8,305 bases of DNA from an uncultured Oscillospiraceae bacterium (GCA_900554535.1 USIA01000081.1:1-8305); one strand, 5' to 3'. Shown: positions 1 through 6,443, counted from the first letter of the stretch. Notes: generated by a model not told the origin, from the letters alone. Numbers and translations are program-made.

Positions 1-55
1 CGGCTGCCGCCCCCTGACGCCGGACGAGCAGGCTGCCCTTGCCAAATCCGATTAA
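1..55 (+). CDS. 3' end of an unidentified CDS (partial)
   Basis: The frame starting at position 2 is open from the window edge and ends at TAA 53-55. It gives the tail GCRPLTPDEQAALAKSD, a polar, charged ending of the kind common at protein C-termini. Seventeen residues are too few to assign a family. The frame could be open by chance, but the AT-rich non-coding sequence that starts right after the stop supports a real gene end. The product is unknown. Confidence 0.4.
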   Translation, partial: GCRPLTPDEQAALAKSD

Positions 56-113
56 CAAATTTGTGATGAATCCATTTCTAATACCGGCATTTTTTTGGTA
101 AATTGTTTTGGCA

Positions 114-127
114 AAATTCATGAATTT
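114..127. repeat. 14-bp perfect palindrome
   Basis: AAATTCATGAATTT is its own reverse complement. It lies in the AT-rich gap between the upstream CDS tail and the MsmX-type gene, about 70 bp before that gene's predicted -35. It could be an operator or simply a chance feature of AT-rich DNA. Confidence 0.3.
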
Positions 128-128
128 G

Positions 129-148
129 AAGCCATATTTTTGGCTTTT
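129..148 (+). terminator. weak intrinsic terminator candidate after the upstream gene
   Basis: AAGCCA (129-134) pairs with TGGCTT (141-146) around a TATTTT loop, followed by two more T residues. The 6-bp stem and short T tract make it a weak candidate. It is the only hairpin of this kind between the upstream stop and the next promoter. Confidence 0.35.
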
Positions 149-195
149 ATCAGAATTCCCTAAATGGAGCCCAAAAAGTTTGGATAAAACACGCC

Positions 196-224
196 TGTAC
201 ATACCCGTGGCGTTCTGGTATCAT
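196..224 (+). promoter_or_regulatory. sigma-A promoter of the MsmX-type ATPase gene
   Basis: A -35 of TGTACA (196-201, 4 of 6 matches) is separated by 17 nt from TATCAT (219-224). The -10 is preceded by TGG, giving an extended -10. Transcription would start near 231, leaving a leader of about 64 nt before the ATG. Confidence 0.55.
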
Positions 225-294
225 AAAGACAACACAAAATCATTGATCTAAATCCAAGAAGAAACGAGATTGAAAAACAGGAGGCACAATTGGT

Positions 295-1413
295 ATGGCA
301 AGCGTTACTTTAAAACATGTCTATAAGATTTATGATGGCGGTGTGCAGGCTGTCAGCGATTTTAACCTTGAAATTGCAGATAAAGAGTTTATCATTCTGG
401 TCGGCCCGTCTGGCTGCGGCAAATCCACCACGCTGCGCATGATCGCAGGCCTGGAGGAAATTTCCAAAGGCGAGCTTTATATCGGCGACACCCTCTCGAA
501 CGATATTGCCCCGAAGGATCGCGATATCGCCATGGTGTTCCAGAACTATGCACTATATCCGCACATGACCGTGTTTGACAACATGGCATTCGGCCTGAAG
601 CTGCGCAAAGTCCCGAAGGATGAGATCAAGACGCGCGTCGAAGAGGCTGCCCGCATCCTGGACATCTCCCACCTGCTCGACCGCAAACCGAAGGCACTTT
701 CCGGCGGCCAGCGCCAGCGCGTTGCCCTGGGCCGCGCCATTGTCCGTGACCCGAAGGTCTTCCTTTTGGACGAACCGCTCTCCAACTTGGACGCAAAGCT
801 GCGCGCTCAGATGCGCACGGAAATCAGCAAGCTGCACCTGCGCCTGGGCACCACCTTCATCTATGTTACGCATGACCAGACCGAGGCTATGACCATGGGC
901 GACCGCATCGTCGTCATGAAGGATGGCGTCATCCAGCAGGTCGACACGCCGCAAAACCTCTATGATCTGCCGGTCAATGAGTTTGTGGCAGGCTTCATGG
1001 GCAGCCCGCAAATGAACTTTATTGATGTGACCCTGGTCAAGCAGGGCGATGGCTATGCCGTTCGGTTCGGCGACTATACGCTGCCGATTCCTGCTGACAA
1101 GATCCCGAATGCAGTGGCAGATTTGGCTTCTTATGACGGCAAGGAAATTGTGCTGGGCATCCGTCCGGAGCATGTGCATGACGAGCCTGAATTCCTGGCG
1201 GCAAACCCGCAGTATATCGCCGACGCTCAGGTGGAAGTCACCGAACTGATGGGCGCAGAAACGTATCTGTATGTCAACTGCGCCGACAACAACCTGACCG
1301 CCCGCGTGGCGCCGACCTCCACTGCACAGACTGGCGATAACATCAAGATTGCCTTTGAGATGGAGAAGTGCCATCTGTTTGATAAGGATTCGGAAATTAC
1401 GATTCTCAACTGA
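295..1413 (+). CDS. msmX: MsmX/UgpC-type carbohydrate ABC transporter ATP-binding protein
   Basis: This 372-residue protein is a complete sugar-importer ATPase, the cytoplasmic subunit that powers uptake by MalFG-like permeases. Visible motifs are Walker A GPSGCGKST (37-45), Q-loop Q83, signature LSGGQRQR (135-142), Walker B VFLLDE (155-160), D-loop SNLD (163-166) and the H-loop histidine H193. The region from about 240 to 372 matches the regulatory OB/TOBE part of the MalK/UgpC/MsmX group, and the length is normal for that group. The ATG at 295 follows AGGAGG (279-284) at a 10-nt spacing. No permease or binding-protein gene adjoins it, and it has its own promoter and terminator. That matches the known role of MsmX in Bacillus as a shared ATPase for several sugar importers. 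The shared role here is inferred. UgpC/MsmK is the alternative name; the substrate cannot be read from the sequence. Confidence 0.93.
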   Translation: MASVTLKHVYKIYDGGVQAVSDFNLEIADKEFIILVGPSGCGKSTTLRMIAGLEEISKGELYIGDTLSNDIAPKDRDIAMVFQNYALYPHMTVFDNMAFGLKLRKVPKDEIKTRVEEAARILDISHLLDRKPKALSGGQRQRVALGRAIVRDPKVFLLDEPLSNLDAKLRAQMRTEISKLHLRLGTTFIYVTHDQTEAMTMGDRIVVMKDGVIQQVDTPQNLYDLPVNEFVAGFMGSPQMNFIDVTLVKQGDGYAVRFGDYTLPIPADKIPNAVADLASYDGKEIVLGIRPEHVHDEPEFLAANPQYIADAQVEVTELMGAETYLYVNCADNNLTARVAPTSTAQTGDNIKIAFEMEKCHLFDKDSEITILN

Positions 1414-1430
1414 TTTTTTGTAGGTGAATA

Positions 1431-1470
1431 AAGAGGGAAACCGCGCATTATGAGGCCGGTTTCCCTTTTT
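1431..1470 (+). terminator. intrinsic terminator after msmX
   Basis: AGGGAAACCG (1434-1443) pairs perfectly with CGGTTTCCCT (1457-1466) around a 13-nt loop and runs into T residues to 1470. An A-rich 5' flank lengthens the stem and may let it work weakly on the other strand. It begins 18 nt after the msmX stop and separates that gene from the regulator downstream. Confidence 0.9.
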
Positions 1471-1527
1471 GTATTGGCCGGCAATCATCAGAAGTAATAA
1501 AATTTCGTGAATTTTTTGGCTGGATAG

Positions 1528-1556
1528 TTGAAAAGCAGAGCAAAAGTCTGTAAAAT
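1528..1556 (+). promoter_or_regulatory. sigma-A promoter of the CdaR/PucR-type gene
   Basis: TTGAAA (1528-1533) and TAAAAT (1551-1556) are spaced by exactly 17 nt. A start near 1563 would give a structured leader of about 120 nt. A second AT-rich -10 (TATATA) overlaps just downstream. Confidence 0.6.
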
Positions 1557-1582
1557 ATATAAAAGGATATCTTTACGTAGGA

Positions 1583-1651
1583 TGCGTTTTTGTGAAAACG
1601 CACATGTACACAACAGGCGCTGTGGGGGATAGTCCTCCGCACATGAGCGCC
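1583..1651 (+). promoter_or_regulatory. structured leader: two hairpins before the regulator gene
   Basis: The first hairpin is TGCGTTTT (1583-1590) with AAAACGCA (1595-1602) around TGTG, a perfect 8-bp stem. The second is GGCGCT (1616-1621) with AGCGCC (1646-1651). Inside it, GTG (1622-1624) pairs with CAC (1640-1642), and GGGG (1625-1628) faces CTCC (1635-1638) with one G-T wobble. Neither is followed by a T tract, so this is not an obvious terminator. I do not recognise a known riboswitch class. The first arm is also DNA dyad symmetry and might bind a repressor instead. Confidence 0.45.
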
Positions 1652-1685
1652 GTTTCCATAGAAGTTAGAAATGAGGGATTCAGGT

Positions 1686-2771
1686 ATGTCCAATAGATTG
1701 TTTCAGGGCGTTATCCATCAGATGCGCGATGCGATCGACCGCACCATCGGCGTAATTGACGAAACCTCGGTCATCATTGCCTGTAGTGAATTGGGGCGCA
1801 TCGGGGAAGTCAACGACAGTGTGACACCGGAACTGATGGCTTCGGCAGAACCCTTTGTCGTCAATGGCTATACCTACCGTTCGTTTGGCAGCCGCCCGCG
1901 TCCGGAGTACGCCGTCTTTGTCCTGGGCACTGACCCCGAGGCTGCACGCTATGCTGCGCTGCTGGCGGTTTCGCTGGCGAGCATCAAGCAATTTTATGAC
2001 GAGAAATATGACCGCAGCAATTTTGTCAAAAATATCATCCTCGACAATATTCTGCCCGGCGATATCTATCTGAAGGCGCGGGAACTGCATTTCAATAATG
2101 ACGTCAGCCGCGTGTGCATGCTCATTAAGATCACCAACAAGACCGACGTGGCGGCTTATGATGTCATCCAGAACCTGTTCCCAGACAAGAGCAAGGATTT
2201 TGTCATCAATATTAATGAAACGGACATTGCTCTTGTCAAGGAGATCAAGCCCGGCATCGAGAGCAAGGACCTCGAAAAGCTGGCCGGCTCCATCGTGGAC
2301 ACGCTTTCCAGTGAATTTTACACACATTGCGTCGTCGGCATCGGCACTGCCATCGAGGGCATCAAGGATTTGGCCCGTTCCTTTAAAGAAGCGCAGGTGG
2401 CTTTGGAAGTCGGCAAGGTGTTTGATACAGAGCGCAGCATCGTCCGGTATGACAATCTTGGCATTGCCCGTCTGGTCTATCAGCTGCCCACAACCCTGTG
2501 TGAGATGTTCCTCAAAGAGGTATTTAAGAAGGGCAGCATTGAGAGCCTCGACCATGAGACGCTTTTCACCATTCAGCGCTTCTTTGAAAACAACCTGAAT
2601 GTTTCCGAAACGAGCCGCAAACTCTTTGTCCACCGTAATACGCTGGTCTATCGCCTGGAGAAAATCAAGAAGATCACGGGGCTGGATCTGCGTGAATTCG
2701 AGGACGCGATTGTTTTTAAAGTAGCCCTGATGGTTAAGAAATACTTGACCAGCAATCCTGTCAAATTCTAA
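1686..2771 (+). CDS. CdaR/PucR-family transcriptional regulator
   Basis: This 361-residue protein is a predicted DNA-binding regulator of the CdaR/PucR type. Its N-terminal part (about 1-120, with QMRDAIDRTIGVIDE near the start) resembles the sugar-diacid-recognition type of sensor region. The middle (about 130-270) fits the degenerate GGDEF-like domain of this family. The C-terminus (about 300-355) carries the PucR helix-turn-helix, with NVSETSRKLFVHRNTLVYRL and then KKITGLDLREFEDA. ATG 1686 is preferred because GAGGG (1674-1678) lies 7 nt upstream. An in-frame ATG at 1671 would add five residues but has no good ribosome binding site. It sits directly after the sugar ATPase gene with its own promoter and terminator. 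A role in carbohydrate control is inferred from position. Ligand and targets are unknown. Confidence 0.82.
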   Translation: MSNRLFQGVIHQMRDAIDRTIGVIDETSVIIACSELGRIGEVNDSVTPELMASAEPFVVNGYTYRSFGSRPRPEYAVFVLGTDPEAARYAALLAVSLASIKQFYDEKYDRSNFVKNIILDNILPGDIYLKARELHFNNDVSRVCMLIKITNKTDVAAYDVIQNLFPDKSKDFVININETDIALVKEIKPGIESKDLEKLAGSIVDTLSSEFYTHCVVGIGTAIEGIKDLARSFKEAQVALEVGKVFDTERSIVRYDNLGIARLVYQLPTTLCEMFLKEVFKKGSIESLDHETLFTIQRFFENNLNVSETSRKLFVHRNTLVYRLEKIKKITGLDLREFEDAIVFKVALMVKKYLTSNPVKF

Positions 2772-2774
2772 AAT

Positions 2775-2806
2775 GAAAATCGCCCGCTTGGCCGGGCGGT
2801 TTTTTA
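2775..2806 (+). terminator. intrinsic terminator after the regulator
   Basis: CGCCCG (2781-2786) pairs with CGGGCG (2793-2798) around CTTGGC. An upstream AAAAT pairs in part with the following T run, which extends to 2806. It lies just after the stop codon at 2769-2771. Confidence 0.9.
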
Positions 2807-2879
2807 TTCACAAATTTTAGCAGCAGAGGTCGACCCTCCGCGAAATGTTTACAAAATGATTACAACTTCTTGCTGAATT

Positions 2880-2894
2880 ATTCTTTTAAAGAAT
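2880..2894. repeat. 15-nt AT-rich inverted repeat upstream of ftsE
   Basis: ATTCTTT (2880-2886) and AAAGAAT (2888-2894) form perfect 7-nt arms around one T. The repeat lies about 22 bp before the candidate ftsE -10, so it covers or borders the -35 region. It could be an operator for the division operon, but AT-rich dyads of this size also arise by chance. Confidence 0.3.
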
Positions 2895-2921
2895 CAAAAA
2901 ACGCGTATCAGCGTGTATTAT
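2893..2921 (+). promoter_or_regulatory. weak promoter candidate for the ftsEX operon
   Basis: TATTAT (2916-2921) is a fair -10, but the hexamer 17 nt upstream (ATCAAA, 2893-2898) is a poor -35. Transcription would begin near 2928. The region must hold a promoter, since a strong terminator precedes it, but this placement is uncertain. Confidence 0.35.
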
Positions 2922-2939
2922 GTGAACGATTGAAGATGT

Positions 2940-2966
2940 AAAAGGCGCGCCATCAGGCGCCCTTTT
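2940..2966 (+). promoter_or_regulatory. GC-rich leader hairpin with TTTT tail before ftsE
   Basis: AAAAGG (2940-2945) and GCGCC (2947-2951) pair with GGCGC (2956-2960) and CCTTTT (2961-2966) around an ATCA loop. Only C2946 is unpaired, giving an 11-bp stem whose 3' arm ends in TTTT. It looks like a weak intrinsic terminator, yet it lies between the likely promoter and the ftsE start at 2996. It may be an attenuator, an RNA-stabilising hairpin, or a terminator backing up the one at 2775-2806. Confidence 0.5.
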
Positions 2967-2995
2967 GCAAATACGACAGATGGGAGCGATTGTGC

Positions 2996-3676
2996 TTGAT
3001 CGAATTCAGCCATGTGAGCAAAACGTACCCCAATGGCACCCATGCGCTCTATGACGTGAGCCTGAAAGTGCAGAAGGGCGAGTTTGTGTTCATTGTCGGC
3101 TCCTCCGGGGCGGGCAAAAGCACGCTGCTCAAGCTCATCACCTGCGAGGAAAAGGCCGATGGCGGCCGTCTGCGTGTCAATGGACGCGACTTGCTACACA
3201 TTAAGCGCCGCGCAGTGCCCTATCTGCGGCGCACCATGGGCATGGTGTTTCAGGATTTCCGCCTGATCCCGACGATGACAGTCTTTGAGAATGTGGCGTT
3301 TGCCATGCATATCGTTGGCGCGAGCAACCGCGAGATCCGCAAGCGCGTCCCCTATATGTTGGGCCTGGTGGATTTGCAGGACAAGCAGAAGTGCCACCCG
3401 GCGGAACTTTCCGGCGGCGAGCAGCAGCGTGTCGGCCTGGCGCGCGCGCTTGTCAATAACCCGGATCTGATCCTGGCGGACGAGCCGACGGGCAACATTG
3501 ACCCTGCGCTTTCGTTTGAGATCGTTGATTTGCTCAGCGAGATCAATTTGCGCGGCACGACGGTGGTCATGGTCACCCATGAACACAATCTGGTCAAACA
3601 TTTCCAGAAGCGCATCGTCGAGATCCACGACGGCCGCATCGTGGCCGACACCAATGGATTGGAGGCGGCGCAGTGA
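2996..3676 (+). CDS. ftsE: cell division ATP-binding protein FtsE
   Basis: FtsE is the cytoplasmic ATPase of the FtsEX complex, which couples ATP hydrolysis to activation of peptidoglycan hydrolases at the septum or side wall. The 226-residue product has the usual FtsE length. It shows Walker A GSSGAGKST (35-43), Q86 in QDFRL, signature LSGGEQQR (138-145), Walker B LILADE (158-163) followed by PTGNID, and H195. I chose TTG 2996 because it gives the family's typical beginning MIEFSHVSKTYPNG and places GGGAG (2982-2986) 9 nt upstream. A TTG at 2990 is only 3 nt from that site. The stop overlaps the ftsX start by 4 nt (GTGA), which indicates translational coupling. Confidence 0.95.
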   Translation: MIEFSHVSKTYPNGTHALYDVSLKVQKGEFVFIVGSSGAGKSTLLKLITCEEKADGGRLRVNGRDLLHIKRRAVPYLRRTMGMVFQDFRLIPTMTVFENVAFAMHIVGASNREIRKRVPYMLGLVDLQDKQKCHPAELSGGEQQRVGLARALVNNPDLILADEPTGNIDPALSFEIVDLLSEINLRGTTVVMVTHEHNLVKHFQKRIVEIHDGRIVADTNGLEAAQ

Positions 3677-4581
3677 AGAATTTTGGATATTTATTGAAAG
3701 AGGGCATCAAAAATCTCTGGTCCAACCGCACGATGACCCTGGCCTCAGTGGCTGTGCTGTTGAGCTGCCTGCTTCTGACAGGCGCGGCGGGCCTTTTCAG
3801 TTTGAACGTCAAGGCCGCAATGAGCACGGTGGAGGGCAATAACTCCATCAAGGTTTACATCAAACAGGATGTGCCTTCTCTGAAGGCGCTGCAGATCGGG
3901 GACCAGATTCGCAAGCTCGACAACGTCGAAAGCTGCGAGTTCATCTCCAAAGAAGAGGGGATGGACGATATGAAGAGCCTGCTTGGCGAGGACAACGCAA
4001 GCCTTCTGGACGGCTTGGAAGGGGACGACAACTGGCTGCCCGATGCGTTCCGCATTTCCATGAAAGACCTCTCCAAGTATAAGGAAACGGCGGCGCAAAT
4101 TACCGCCATCGATGGGGTCGATAAGATTTATGACTATCAGGAACTGGCGAATAAACTCACGCGCATCGATCGAATTGTGACAGGCGTTGGCCTTGTCATC
4201 ATGGTTGCTTTGTGTGTGGTTTCGCTGTTCATTATTGCCAATACCATCCGCGTGGCCATGTTCTCGCGCCGGCTGGAAATCAGCATTATGAAGTCAGTGG
4301 GCGCGACAAACGGATTTATCCGCGTGCCCTTCCTGGTGGAGGGCATTGTCATTGGCCTTGTGGCAGGCTTGGTGGGGGCGCTGCTTCTGAACTTTATTTA
4401 TTACCGCGTCGTAGATGCGTTGGGCATTCGGATGCTTTTTAATGTCATCAATCTGAACGCCCACATGATTCCAGTGACAGTCGGCTTTATGATTGCCGGC
4501 GCGGTGGTTGGCGCATTGGGCGGCGTCATCTCCATAGGCCGTTTCCTCAAAAAAGAGGGCGGCGCCATCGTCGGCTGGTAG
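3673..4581 (+). CDS. ftsX: cell division protein FtsX, membrane subunit
   Basis: FtsX is the membrane partner of FtsE and passes its ATP-driven conformational change to an extracellular wall hydrolase. The 302 residues show the FtsX topology: a first membrane segment at about 22-44, an extracellular domain at about 45-168, then membrane segments at about 169-190, 220-243 and 266-288. The conserved cytoplasmic stretch SRRLEISIMKSVGAT lies between the second and third. The extracellular domain contains LLGEDNASLLDGLEGDDNWLPDAF (about 103-126), matching the usual FtsX extracellular region. The start is GTG 3673, with GGAGG (3661-3665) 7 nt upstream inside the end of ftsE. The hydrolase gene follows after 56 bp with no terminator between, so all three are probably co-transcribed. 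Confidence 0.94.
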   Translation: MKNFGYLLKEGIKNLWSNRTMTLASVAVLLSCLLLTGAAGLFSLNVKAAMSTVEGNNSIKVYIKQDVPSLKALQIGDQIRKLDNVESCEFISKEEGMDDMKSLLGEDNASLLDGLEGDDNWLPDAFRISMKDLSKYKETAAQITAIDGVDKIYDYQELANKLTRIDRIVTGVGLVIMVALCVVSLFIIANTIRVAMFSRRLEISIMKSVGATNGFIRVPFLVEGIVIGLVAGLVGALLLNFIYYRVVDALGIRMLFNVINLNAHMIPVTVGFMIAGAVVGALGGVISIGRFLKKEGGAIVGW

Positions 4582-4637
4582 ACCGGCTGCCGTATGGCCC
4601 AGAATGGATCAGGAAAGGACAAAAGGGGGATTTACCG

Positions 4638-6039
4638 TTGGCACATGAAAGAAAAGGTTCGATTCTGCGCCGCGTGGGCGCAATCCTGGTTTCCGTTTCA
4701 CTGTTGACTGCTGTCGCCTGCAATACCGCTTTTGCAGCAGACGATATCGATACGCTGAAGGCAAAGCAGGCCCAGCTTGCGCAGGCCAAGCAGGAAAATG
4801 ACGCAAAGCTAGCGAAGCTGCGCAATGATAAGAGCGATAAGCAGGCGTATAAAGAGACGCTGACCAACCAAATCGCCACGCTGCAGGACCAGATCGATAC
4901 ATATAATGAGCAGATTGAGGATCTGGATACGCAGATTGTGCAGGCACAAAATGCGATCGCAGACAAACAAAAGAGCATTTCGGCTGACACCGAGAAGTTA
5001 AAGCAGCGCTTGCGCGCAGTCTATATGGCGGGCGGCGCCAGCAACCTGGAGGTTCTGCTTTCCGCAGACAGCATGGTTGATTTGGCGGATCGGACCGAGG
5101 CGCTCCAGACCGTTACAGAACATGATACAGCCTTGATTGACAATCTCAAGAGCGAGATGGAATCTGTCAAGGAACAAAAGGACTCGATTGAGAAAAATCG
5201 CCAGGAGGCCGCAGATGCGAAAACAGCGGTCGATGACAAGCAGGATGAGCTCAAAAAACTGGAAGCAGAAACCCAGAGCGTGATCGATGAGATGTCCAGC
5301 ACAGAATCCGACCTGCAGAGCACCAGTGAACAGCTGGCTAAGCAGGAGGACGAGGCTGCGGCTGCGGTTGACAAGTGGATGGCCGATTACCAGGCCAGCC
5401 AGGAACGCGCGCGGATTGCTGCCCAACAGGAAGCCGATCGCCAGAAAGCGGCGGCTGCCAAGACCAGTTCGAGCAGCAGCACGAATTCATCTTCCCGCAA
5501 TGAAGTCTCCGAGTCCGATAGCGACTCTGGCTCTGAATCGGGCGGCAGCACTTCCAACTCCAGCAGCAACAATTCTAGCAACAGCAGCAACGATACGGAG
5601 GAGGAAAGCGGCGGGGCCAGCTACCGGTCACAACGCCTCCAGTTACGGCACGGGGTCTTATCAGTGGCCGGTTCCGTCCTGCTCCAGCATCTCTTCCGGC
5701 TTCGGCTCCCGTTGGGGTACGACCCATAAGGGCATCGATATTCCGGGCAGCTATGGCGCTGCGATTGTTGCAGCAGACAGTGGTACCGTCATCCAGGCGG
5801 GCTTTGGCGTCAGCGGTTCCGGCTATGGCGGCTATGGCAATGTTGTGGCGATTGACCATGGCAACGGCGTTGTGACCATGTATGCGCATATGTCGCGGGT
5901 TGCCGTCAGCGTGGGCAGTACAGTGGCCAAAGGCCAGACCATCGGTTATGTCGGCAGCACCGGCCAGAGCACGGGCAACCACTGCCATTTCGAAGTGCGT
6001 GTCAATGGCAGCGCCGTCAATCCCCTGAATTACGTGTAA
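4638..6039 (+). CDS. secreted coiled-coil M23 (LytM) endopeptidase, frame broken by one base; likely FtsEX effector
   Basis: TTG 4638 follows AGGGGG (4624-4629) by 8 nt. The first frame gives a signal peptide with cleavage after NTAFA (about residue 33) and two coiled-coil blocks (about 36-115 and 145-270). Between them lies LKQRLRAVYMAGGASNLEVL, typical of PcsB/EnvC/CwlO-type proteins. An S/N/E-rich linker runs from about 275 to 325. In this frame the product ends in unrelated sequence at TAA 5727-5729. The +1 frame carries a full M23 domain ending at 6039: HKGID (H and D ligands), MYAHMS and NHCHFEV (HxH). Dropping one G of GGGG 5613-5616 joins both into a 466-residue protein. The M23 domain would cut peptidoglycan cross-bridges. 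The intact metal ligands suggest a working enzyme rather than a degenerate EnvC-like activator. The break may be a sequence error, a mutation, or, less likely, programmed frameshifting. Confidence 0.85.
5613..5616 (+). other. GGGG run at the reading-frame break
   Basis: This run spans the junction where the N-terminal frame (codons GGC GGG GCC) should pass to the M23 frame (GGG CCA GCT). Losing one G restores continuity. A tRNA on GGG 5613-5615 could also re-pair at 5614-5616 in a +1 slip. The exact site could lie anywhere from about 5600 to 5640, where both frames are open and the linker is low-complexity. Confidence 0.6.
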
Positions 6040-6061
6040 ACAGTTTGTTCGTTTCAATAGG

Positions 6062-6098
6062 CAGCCAGTCACCCTTTTGTAAGGTGGCGGGCTGTTTT
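6062..6098 (+). terminator. intrinsic terminator after the M23 gene
   Basis: CAGCC (6062-6066) pairs with GGCTG (6090-6094). After an A-G mismatch the stem continues as GTCACC with GGTGGC (one G-T wobble), and TTTT follows at 6095-6098. It starts 23 nt after the M23 stop and is the probable end of the ftsEX operon. Confidence 0.75.
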
Positions 6099-6148
6099 GG
6101 ATTTAAAACCTTTTTTATCTCAGATAGAATAGAAATCATGACCGGTCC

Positions 6149-6191
6149 ATGAAGCCCTCTGTTCGCATAGGCGAGTAGGGGGTTTCATTTT
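6149..6191 (+). terminator. 18-bp stem hairpin, second terminator or structured RNA end
   Basis: ATGAAGCCCTCTGTTCGC (6149-6166) pairs along its whole length with GCGAGTAGGGGGTTTCAT (6171-6188), using four G-T wobbles, around the tetraloop ATAG. Only a short T run follows (6188-6191, then GTATT). The wobble-rich uninterrupted stem suggests selection at the RNA level. It may be a backup terminator, the end of a lost upstream transcript, or part of a mobile-element end. Confidence 0.55.
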
Positions 6192-6224
6192 GTATTGCCA
6201 TTACATATCATCTTTTGATGACTT

Positions 6225-6383
6225 TTGCAAGCCGGAATCGCCGGTGCAAGTATCCAGATTAACTGGGCAGCGGACTGCTTAAATGCAGAAGTGGACTTGC
6301 GTGCTGCCAAGGCAAAACAGAAAGTACCCTGCAAAAAAAATCGGATTGCGCGGGAGTTTGTCGGATTCTTTCATTTTATATAA
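6225..6383 (+). pseudogene. possible gene relic (53 codons, including stop)
   Basis: After two in-frame TGA codons, this frame is open from TTG 6225 to TAA 6381-6383. Its translation has protein-like character, with INWAADCLNAEVDLRAAKAK and an end reading KKNRIAREFVGFFHFI. That ending loosely recalls the IAREL-x-GF-x-W ending I associate with IS110-type transposases, but the match is short and I could not search it. There is no ribosome binding site and no typical start. It could be a chance open frame. Confidence 0.22.
6246..6308 (+). repeat. overlapping short inverted repeats
   Basis: GCAAGT (6246-6251) is complementary to ACTTGC (6295-6300), GGCAGC (6266-6271) to GCTGCC (6303-6308), and CTGC (6275-6278) to GCAG (6285-6288). 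The first two pairs interleave, so they would form alternative stems or a pseudoknot. The overlap with the relic frame means the repeats may be incidental. Confidence 0.25.
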
Positions 6384-6389
6384 AAACGC

Positions 6390-6418
6390 TTGTGCATATT
6401 TTACATGTGCTATACAAT
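6390..6418 (+). promoter_or_regulatory. promoter-like site upstream of the metallophosphoesterase relic
   Basis: TTGTGC (6390-6395) and TACAAT (6413-6418) are 17 nt apart. An overlapping TGCTATACA gives an extended -10. It may be the surviving promoter of the decayed gene that follows, and it might still produce a transcript running into the RpiR-type gene. Confidence 0.45.
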
Positions 6419-6443
6419 AATAAAGAAAAATATAGGCAAATAG

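Noticed and set aside
553..1488. A 311-codon open frame on the - strand opposite msmX
   Set aside because: It is antisense to a gene with all ABC ATPase motifs, its translation shows no recognisable domain, and its start runs through the msmX terminator. It is a by-product of codon bias.
1680..2633. A 317-codon open frame on the - strand opposite the CdaR/PucR-type gene
   Set aside because: It lies wholly antisense to a well-supported regulator, and I see no ribosome binding site or protein family in it.
4704..4721. A lipobox (AVAC) in the M23 protein that would make it a lipoprotein
   Set aside because: The residue three before the Cys is Ala rather than Leu or Val, and a better type I site (AFA, then ADD) follows a few residues later.
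5287..6039. The M23 domain as an independent gene starting at ATG 5287
   Set aside because: The first 110 residues of that frame are the out-of-frame reading of the Ser-rich linker and coiled-coil, and no good ribosome binding site precedes 5287. A frame break in one gene explains it better.
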